The notes under the pieces were generated by a model that saw only the letters and a list, made by a program, of their open reading frames with translations, was not told where the DNA came from and ran no database searches. Shown here one piece after another: positions 1-3,605 of a stretch of 5,501 bases of DNA. Origin of the DNA: Phycisphaerales bacterium (GTDB lineage: Bacteria; Planctomycetota; Phycisphaerae; Sedimentisphaerales; Anaerobacaceae); NCBI GenBank assembly GCA_003533825.1, contig DQCG01000470.1, positions 1-5,501 of the forward strand, in the 5' to 3' direction. Numbering within the stretch: position 1 is the stretch's first letter; every line of letters starts with the position of its first letter. Made by a program: the position numbers and the translations under genes.

Positions 1-1
1 C

Positions 2-391
2 GAGGCCGAATGGGAATACGCCTGTCGGGCCGGGACTACCGGCGATTACGCCGGCAACCTCGGCGAGATGGGCTGGTGCCACTGGACCACGGATACTATA
101 GTCAGAGCGCATCCCGTCGCTCAGAAAAAGCCCAATCCCTGGGGGCTTTACGACATGCACGGCAACATCTGGGAGTGGGTCCAGGATGTATGGCACTCCG
201 GTATTGAAGGTGCCCCGACGGACGGTTCGGCATGGCTCGACTTGCCCAACAAGTTCAATCACGGCATTACACGGGGAGGCTCATTCTACAATCCACCCTG
301 GCTGCTTCGCTCGTACATTCGCATGAGAACCCAGCTCGGATGCAGAGTCCACTTTAACAACGGATTTAGAATCGCAATGTCATTTAACTAA
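2..391 (+). CDS. FGE/SUMF1-family protein, C-terminal part (5' end outside window)
   Basis: The visible 129 residues form the C-terminal half of a formylglycine-generating-enzyme (FGE-sulfatase, SUMF1) domain. Family hallmarks in order are EAEWEYACRAGT (residues 1-12), GLYDMHGNIWEW (48-59), RGGSF (91-95) and GFRI (121-124), with the stop codon soon after, as is usual. The frame is open to the window edge, so the start lies upstream. True FGEs convert a sulfatase cysteine to formylglycine with two cysteines shortly after the GGS motif. Here that stretch reads GGSFYNPPWLLRSYIR, with no cysteine, so sulfatase activation is unlikely. Many planctomycete paralogues of this fold are non-catalytic or have other roles. 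The next gene follows after 28 bp on the same strand, suggesting an operon. The family call is firm; the function is open. Confidence 0.93.
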   Translation, partial: EAEWEYACRAGTTGDYAGNLGEMGWCHWTTDTIVRAHPVAQKKPNPWGLYDMHGNIWEWVQDVWHSGIEGAPTDGSAWLDLPNKFNHGITRGGSFYNPPWLLRSYIRMRTQLGCRVHFNNGFRIAMSFN

Positions 392-419
392 GGCTTGCCG
401 CTATTTTTGGAGAAAAATA

Positions 420-1688
420 ATGGATATCAACCGACGGACATTTATGGTTAATTCGGCCCTGATGGGTTTATTCGGATCACAGTCCCTGCTGGCGGAAAAG
501 GTCTCGCGGGAAACGTTACAAAGTATCGGGTGCAAAGTGCGGACTTTGACCAGCGGCCCGAAGCATCATTTCTTCGGTTATTACGGGATATGCCCTTGGA
601 ATAAATCGGGCCGGCGTCTTGTCTGTCTTGAGAGCGGCTTCCAGGATCGCATGCCCTCTCCGGGCGAAGCCGCGGCTATCGGCCTGATCGATTCCCAGAC
701 CGGCCGATTCGAAAAGATCGCTGAAACGCGAGCCTGGAACCTTCAGCAGGGTGCGATGCTTCACTGGAACCCGCTCAATCCCGAGCGCCAAATCATCTAC
801 AACGACTGGAAAAACGATGACATCGTCTCGGTTATTCTGAATGTCGAATCGCTGGAGAAACGCATCCTGCCGCGAGCGGTAAGCGCGGTCAGCCACAACG
901 GCAAATGGGCGCTGAGCTTGACCTACGGCAGAATGGGACGGCTGCGGAAAGTCGTCGGCTACGGAGCGGCGAAAGACCCAAATCCCGACAACCCGGCGCC
1001 GGATAACGACGACGTCTTCCTGATGGACCTGACCACCGGTAAAAGCAAACTGGCCGTCTCCATCGCGGAGGTCTATGGCCGGCTGCTTAAGAAGTATCCG
1101 CTCCTGAAGGGCACGCACATGTGGTTTAACCACACGGTCTTCAATAAGAATGACACCCGGTTCTTCTTCCTCGCGCGGGCCAACCTGCCGCCGAAAGGCC
1201 GCAGGCATACCGCCATGTTCACCGCGAACCTGGACGGCTCCGATCTGCGAGAGGCTATCCCGTTCGACAGGGAAGTATCGCATTTCGACTGGCGAGATGA
1301 CAAAGAAATCATCGCAACTTTCATAATAGAAGGAACCGGCCGCAAGCACGTGCTCTTCACCGACGGCCGCGCGGACTACAAGGTTATCGGCGACGGCTTC
1401 CTGGATTTCGACGGGCATTGCAGTTTCTCGCCGGACCGAAACTGGATTGTGACGGACCGAAAGCACCGCAGCACCACCGAACAGGCACTGCTACTGTATA
1501 ACCTGCAAACCGGGCAAAAAGTGGAACTGTGCAGGCGCCCCATGCAGGACAAAAAATACATGTCCGGCGACATAAGATGTGACTTTCACCCCCGCTGGAG
1601 CCGCAACGGCGATCAGATTTGCTTTGACGCCATCGAGCCCGAAAACGCCACCAGGCAGCTTCATATCGCCTATGTCAATGGACTATGA
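420..1688 (+). CDS. Tat-exported beta-propeller protein, oligogalacturonate lyase-like (TolB/PL22-type fold)
   Basis: A complete 422-residue protein. GGAG at 409-412 lies 7 bp before the ATG and supports this start. The N-terminus carries a Tat-like signal: NRRTFM at residues 4-9, a hydrophobic stretch to about 24, and possible cleavage after LLA (25). It therefore probably acts in the periplasm or outside. The body shows propeller-blade patterns, such as DGSD (262-265), FSPDRNW (336-342) and HPRWSRNGDQICFD (390-403), each resembling a TolB/YVTN-type strand. Histidines at 238, 288, 333 and 390 are placed much like the catalytic and metal-binding histidines of family 22 oligogalacturonate lyases, compared from memory. 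HHFFGYYGICPW (49-60) and WNLQQGAMLHW (106-116) look like conserved family motifs. Lyase activity on pectin fragments is an inference; it may be a non-enzymatic relative. It probably shares a transcript with the FGE-like gene upstream. Confidence 0.85.
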   Translation: MDINRRTFMVNSALMGLFGSQSLLAEKVSRETLQSIGCKVRTLTSGPKHHFFGYYGICPWNKSGRRLVCLESGFQDRMPSPGEAAAIGLIDSQTGRFEKIAETRAWNLQQGAMLHWNPLNPERQIIYNDWKNDDIVSVILNVESLEKRILPRAVSAVSHNGKWALSLTYGRMGRLRKVVGYGAAKDPNPDNPAPDNDDVFLMDLTTGKSKLAVSIAEVYGRLLKKYPLLKGTHMWFNHTVFNKNDTRFFFLARANLPPKGRRHTAMFTANLDGSDLREAIPFDREVSHFDWRDDKEIIATFIIEGTGRKHVLFTDGRADYKVIGDGFLDFDGHCSFSPDRNWIVTDRKHRSTTEQALLLYNLQTGQKVELCRRPMQDKKYMSGDIRCDFHPRWSRNGDQICFDAIEPENATRQLHIAYVNGL

Positions 1689-2059
1689 CTGTCAAACCTG
1701 TGCTCGTAGATCCGAAGCCTTTTGCCGGCCTTTCTGGTAGACAAAAAAAAGATATAATACGAGAGTGTTCTTTCTATGATCGTGGGCATGGCGGATCAGA
1801 AATGTTGATTATGGATAACCTTTATTCCCGGATTGAACGAACCTTGACCAATCCGGGAGAGTGCATCCTGTATCAAATCCTTAGAGCACCATTAACTTAT
1901 TTCTGTCCCAAATGCCTCAATCAGATAATCAAGGTTCCGGTAGATGTCCTTTCGGTCACCAACCTTTGCAATAATTACGAGCAGTACCTTATCCCGGACT
2001 TGATAGATGATGCGGTAATTCCCCGTGCGAACACGATATATATCCTTCTCGGAGTCTAA
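1685..2059 (+). CDS. Doubtful reading frame overlapping the propeller stop (possible gene remnant)
   Basis: A 124-codon frame starts with an ATG that overlaps the preceding stop codon as ATGA, an arrangement typical of translational coupling. That is the only support for it. From 1892 onward, about codons 70-124, it runs antisense through the RelE-type toxin gene, which is the convincing product there. Only the first 69 residues (starting MTVKPVLVDPKPFAGLSG) could be independent. They match no family I recognise and have no signal peptide or membrane span. The stretch is more AT-rich than the propeller gene. It could be the beginning of a gene cut off when the toxin-antitoxin locus arrived, or chance. 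I lean towards it not being a functional gene. Confidence 0.18.
   Translation: MTVKPVLVDPKPFAGLSGRQKKDIIRECSFYDRGHGGSEMLIMDNLYSRIERTLTNPGECILYQILRAPLTYFCPKCLNQIIKVPVDVLSVTNLCNNYEQYLIPDLIDDAVIPRANTIYILLGV
1826..1858. repeat. Perfect 10-bp inverted repeat between convergent genes
   Basis: TCCCGGATTG (1826-1835) and CAATCCGGGA (1849-1858) are exact reverse complements with a 13-base loop. The hairpin lies between the 3' ends of the propeller gene and the toxin gene, where a bidirectional terminator would be expected. Neither strand has a T-run after the stem, so it is not a canonical intrinsic terminator. It could stabilise transcript ends, be a protein-binding site, or be a leftover of an insertion. 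Confidence 0.55.
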
Positions 2060-2188
2060 AAGCTTGCTGCCCGGGGGGCGGGGGTCTTTCTGAAGGTCCT
2101 CAATTTTTTTGATAAGCTGTCGCCTGATTTTTTTGCTCTGACCTTCAATGAATTTCTGCGCTTTAGGTTTATACTTTATCTTATACAT
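1892..2188 (-). CDS. RelE/ParE-family toxin of a type II toxin-antitoxin pair
   Basis: This 98-residue protein has the normal length and layout of the RelE/ParE fold. It has a first strand MYKIKYKPKAQKF, a lysine/arginine-rich helix pair (about 11-35), PPGSKLL (38-44), the strand motif DIYRVRTGNYRIIYQV (49-64), and a closing VGDRKDIYR (76-84). Against E. coli RelE from memory, R59, R79 and Y83 fall on the mRNA-cleavage residues R61, R81 and Y87. Ribosome-dependent mRNA cleavage is therefore more likely than the gyrase poisoning of ParE, but this is inference. The start lies 12 bp after the antitoxin stop, with a weak ribosome binding site, which suggests coupled translation. Nothing looks truncated. 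It is convergent with the propeller gene. Confidence 0.93.
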   Translation of the reverse strand: MYKIKYKPKAQKFIEGQSKKIRRQLIKKIEDLQKDPRPPGSKLLDSEKDIYRVRTGNYRIIYQVRDKVLLVIIAKVGDRKDIYRNLDYLIEAFGTEIS

Positions 2189-2200
2189 CCGTGTAAAAGG

Positions 2201-2446
2201 TTAAAGCCCAAGTTTCTTCTTGAAGGCCTCATGGTAGATACCGCCGGGTTCTTCAAGAGCTTCCAGGGCTTCTTTCAAGTCAATCATATCTTCCAGCATT
2301 TCAAGTAATCGCACGTCCTCCAACGGCACGAGGGCCAGAGCCGGCTTGTTGTTCTTGCTAATGCAAACGCGCTCTCCACTAATCCTTACCTGGTCTGCCA
2401 GTTCGGTAAGAACATGCCTTGCTTCTGTCATACTTACGGTTGTCAT
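2201..2446 (-). CDS. Phd/YefM-family antitoxin
   Basis: This 81-residue protein is the antitoxin partner, encoded first in the pair as usual. The N-terminal part (MTTVSMTEARHVLTELADQV, then a GERVCISKNNKPALALVPLEDV strand-turn segment at about 24-45) matches the Phd/YefM DNA-binding and dimerisation domain. The rest (about 46-81) is acidic and helical, LLEMLEDMIDLKEALEALEE, as expected for the tail that wraps the toxin. Members normally bind the operon promoter and repress it alone and with toxin. The first ATG (2446) is preferred over the Met at codon 6: AGG and AAAGGG lie just upstream of it, and the family usually has several residues before the TEAR helix. A candidate promoter and ATATC repeats lie directly upstream. 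Confidence 0.92.
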   Translation of the reverse strand: MTTVSMTEARHVLTELADQVRISGERVCISKNNKPALALVPLEDVRLLEMLEDMIDLKEALEALEEPGGIYHEAFKKKLGL

Positions 2447-2468
2447 TGCCTGAACCCTTTCTTAACAT

Positions 2469-2497
2469 AATATCGCATATCAAAGGTAAATATTCAA
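2469..2497 (-). promoter_or_regulatory. Candidate promoter/operator of the toxin-antitoxin operon
   Basis: On the - strand, TTGAAT (2497-2492) and GATATT (2474-2469) are separated by 17 bp. Each matches the -35 or -10 consensus at four of six positions, in an AT-rich stretch just upstream of the antitoxin ATG. Two ATATC copies on the + strand (2470-2474 and 2477-2481) overlap the -10 element and could be the antitoxin binding site. This is weak evidence, because AT-rich DNA gives such matches by chance. Confidence 0.3.
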
Positions 2498-2668
2498 GCA
2501 AAAAGTTGCAAAATATACAAAAATTATATAGTTTTAGATATTTATAAGTTTAGCAGCTATTCTCCTTCCCGATGACCCAAAGATACTGCCGATAAAACCT
2601 GCCATTCAAGGCTCACACCCTGCTTAATAACGAATAACTGCCGCACGAACCGCACCTTCACTCACAAA

Positions 2669-2680
2669 CACTATATAGTG
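2669..2680. repeat. 12-bp perfect palindrome
   Basis: CACTATATAGTG reads the same on both strands. It sits in the gene-free interval about 40 bp beyond the 3' end of the membrane-protein operon. It could be a regulator binding site, but no promoter or gene start is obvious beside it. A 12-bp palindrome is short enough to occur by chance in a long sequence. Confidence 0.4.
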
Positions 2681-2720
2681 AGGTCTGCGAATTGATCATA
2701 CTGTACATGTTTTGAGTTTA

Positions 2721-3032
2721 TTATCTCAAGGCCATCATGAGCGCATAATTGGCGAGGGCTGCGAGTCCCCAGGCTACTACTACAATTAGGGCTGCATCGG
2801 GCCAGATTTCGGCCGTGGTGAACTTTGAAATCAAGATTAGCAGCACGATGAATGAAACCAGTCCGCTAAAGTAAGGTATGGGCAGCAGGCTCGCCAGCGA
2901 TGCTACGAACGCGGCCGCAAAAAGACCCAGGAATGGGCCTTCTTCTTTCGTCAGCTTCATTGCAAGCCATAAAGCGATAGCCGAAACTGTTAGTTGAACG
3001 AAAAACCCAATGATTAACAGGCGATAAGGCAT
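2721..3032 (-). CDS. Unknown integral membrane protein, about four spans
   Basis: A 103-residue, very hydrophobic protein that I do not recognise. Likely membrane segments are at about residues 4-25, 33-52, 55-69 and 79-101. They are separated by short loops: KLTKEEGP after the first, PIPYFS between the second and third, and TTAEIWPD before the fourth. There is no signal-peptide cleavage site and no catalytic or metal-binding motif. It starts 7 bp after the stop of a 41-codon membrane-peptide gene, with GAGAG in that gap as ribosome binding site, so the two are almost certainly co-transcribed and coupled. Intact ends, codon use and the tight junction support a real gene. The function is unknown. 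Small proteins of this sort may be accessory subunits or envelope proteins, but nothing here decides. Confidence 0.8.
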   Translation of the reverse strand: MPYRLLIIGFFVQLTVSAIALWLAMKLTKEEGPFLGLFAAAFVASLASLLPIPYFSGLVSFIVLLILISKFTTAEIWPDAALIVVVAWGLAALANYALMMALR

Positions 3033-3039
3033 TTTTCTC

Positions 3040-3165
3040 TCAATAGGCAGGCGTTGCCAGGTTGCATTCCAGGATGGACATAATCCAAATTATGAGAATA
3101 ATTATCAACGCCACCCACAGCGTGTGCAGAAATCTGATTTTGAGTGACTTCTTTCCACCCATCAT
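3040..3165 (-). CDS. Small single-span membrane protein, 41 residues
   Basis: A short frame easily missed by length cut-offs. It begins with two consecutive ATG codons (3165 and 3162), encodes MMGGKKSLKIRF, then a hydrophobic span (LWVALIIILIIWIMSIL, residues 16-32), and ends ECNLATPAY. The basic N-terminus before the span predicts an N-in, C-out orientation. GGGAGA (3176-3171) is a strong ribosome binding site 5 bp before the first ATG. A promoter with a perfect TATAAT lies a further 12 bp upstream. Its stop is 7 bp before the 103-residue membrane-protein gene, giving a two-gene operon. There is no lipobox; the single cysteine (residue 34) follows the span. The start signals and context make it a likely real gene of unknown role, perhaps a partner or leader of the downstream protein. 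A membrane-acting toxic peptide is an alternative. Confidence 0.75.
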   Translation of the reverse strand: MMGGKKSLKIRFLHTLWVALIIILIIWIMSILECNLATPAY

Positions 3166-3187
3166 TCAAATCTCCCTATCTAATACT

Positions 3188-3215
3188 ATTATAGCTCATA
3201 TACGATAAAGCACAA
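3188..3215 (-). promoter_or_regulatory. Sigma-70-type promoter for the membrane-protein operon
   Basis: On the - strand a perfect TATAAT (3193-3188) is preceded, at 16 bp, by TTGTGC (3215-3210), which matches only the TTG of the -35 consensus. Transcription would begin near 3181. That leaves a leader of about 16 bases containing the GGGAGA ribosome binding site of the 41-residue gene. The exact -10 and compact layout make this the best promoter in the window. Confidence 0.55.
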
Positions 3216-3227
3216 GTCATAAGTCAT
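3214..3227. repeat. Tandem AAGTCAT repeat at the -35 region
   Basis: Two adjacent copies of AAGTCAT (3214-3220 and 3221-3227) abut the -35 element of the membrane-operon promoter. Two head-to-tail 7-mers could be an activator or repressor site, or simple slippage. No other copies are seen in the window. Confidence 0.35.
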
Positions 3228-3335
3228 AAAAAATAAGAGCTTACTTTTTTTTCTTGCGCCCTTACGCCTTTGTCCTCTTTTCCTTGAATCCTTGAGCTTT
3301 ACCTGATATTCTGCCGCCAGCTTTGTGTTATCGAG

Positions 3336-3503
3336 ATGAATCCGGCCCTCGGCAGAGGCCGGGCCTCAGAGCACGCATGGTCGCCGGGCCTGCTCATCCA
3401 GCAGGCCGAGCAGGCAGGGTGGATTTCAGTTCGCTGCGAGCTGATGACCGGCACGAATCACTATATCGCAATCTTTGTCCAGAAGGAGCTTTTTCTGCCA
3501 TAA
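3336..3503 (+). CDS. Possible small gene or gene fragment, 55 codons
   Basis: An ATG-to-TAA frame encodes 55 residues beginning MNPALGRGRASEHAW and ending FVQKELFLP. Third codon positions are mostly G or C through most of it, as in the coding genes of this window, while the flanks are AT-rich. The C-terminal half (GWISVRCELMTGTNHYIAIF, about 28-47) alternates hydrophobic and polar residues like a folded domain edge. The ATG has no proper ribosome binding site; only GAG touches it. The frame stays open upstream to 3288 without another normal start. It may be the 3' end of a decayed longer gene or a small real protein. I recognise no family. The longer alternative frame starting at TTG 3323 has poor composition and runs into the 3' end of the opposite gene, so I do not accept it. 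Confidence 0.35.
   Translation: MNPALGRGRASEHAWSPGLLIQQAEQAGWISVRCELMTGTNHYIAIFVQKELFLP
3387..3407. repeat. GC-rich 8-bp hairpin
   Basis: GGCCTGCT (3387-3394) and AGCAGGCC (3400-3407) are exact reverse complements around a 5-base loop, a stable hairpin inside the 55-codon frame. A second stem, CCGGCC (3342-3347)/GGCCGG (3357-3362), lies just upstream. Two neighbouring stems could mean a structured RNA or recombination site, or simply reflect high GC content. No integron attC or known riboswitch pattern is recognised. Confidence 0.4.
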
Positions 3504-3605
3504 AATTCAAGAGGCGGACGCGCAGCCGGGAACAATTAGAATTAAGCAATACAAACACCGTCTCTCAAATAATAATTAATAGATCTTACAGCTTAATGCG
3601 CTATT

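Larger units (their letters stand above)
2447..2720. other. Gene-free AT-rich interval
   Basis: This gap lies between the start of the antitoxin gene and the 3' end of the membrane-protein operon. About 2461-2550 is strongly AT-rich and holds the toxin-antitoxin promoter region. About 2560-2660 has more balanced composition but only short frames. A 12-bp palindrome lies at 2669-2680. No convincing terminator for the membrane operon is visible. The stem TTGAG (2712-2716)/CTCAA (2725-2729) overlaps its stop codon, is only 5 bp long, and has no T-run. Confidence 0.6.
3228..3605. other. Mostly non-coding interval with a GC-rich island
   Basis: This stretch lies between the divergent membrane-operon promoter and the 3' end of the PKD/LamG gene. 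The flanks (3228-3330 and 3504-3605) are AT-rich, with an eight-T run at 3245-3252 but no hairpin in front of it. The centre (about 3336-3500) is distinctly GC-rich and holds the 55-codon frame and the hairpins described separately. No terminator of the PKD/LamG gene is recognisable in 3504-3605. Confidence 0.5.

Noticed and set aside
516..1466. Long 316-codon frame on the - strand
   Set aside because: It lies wholly inside the propeller gene, whose protein has a signal peptide, family motifs and a ribosome binding site; the opposite frame has no recognisable domain.
2534..2605. 23-codon - strand frame (MAGFIGSIFG...) just upstream of the toxin-antitoxin promoter
   Set aside because: There is no good ribosome binding site or promoter, and it ends in AT-rich sequence; too short to support without conservation data.
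3245..3252. Eight-T run as an intrinsic terminator on the + strand
   Set aside because: No stem-loop of useful size precedes it and no + strand gene ends there.
3342..3407. Integron attC site or riboswitch
   Set aside because: Two GC-rich stems are present, but no attC core motifs or known riboswitch consensus is visible, and the location does not precede a recognised gene.
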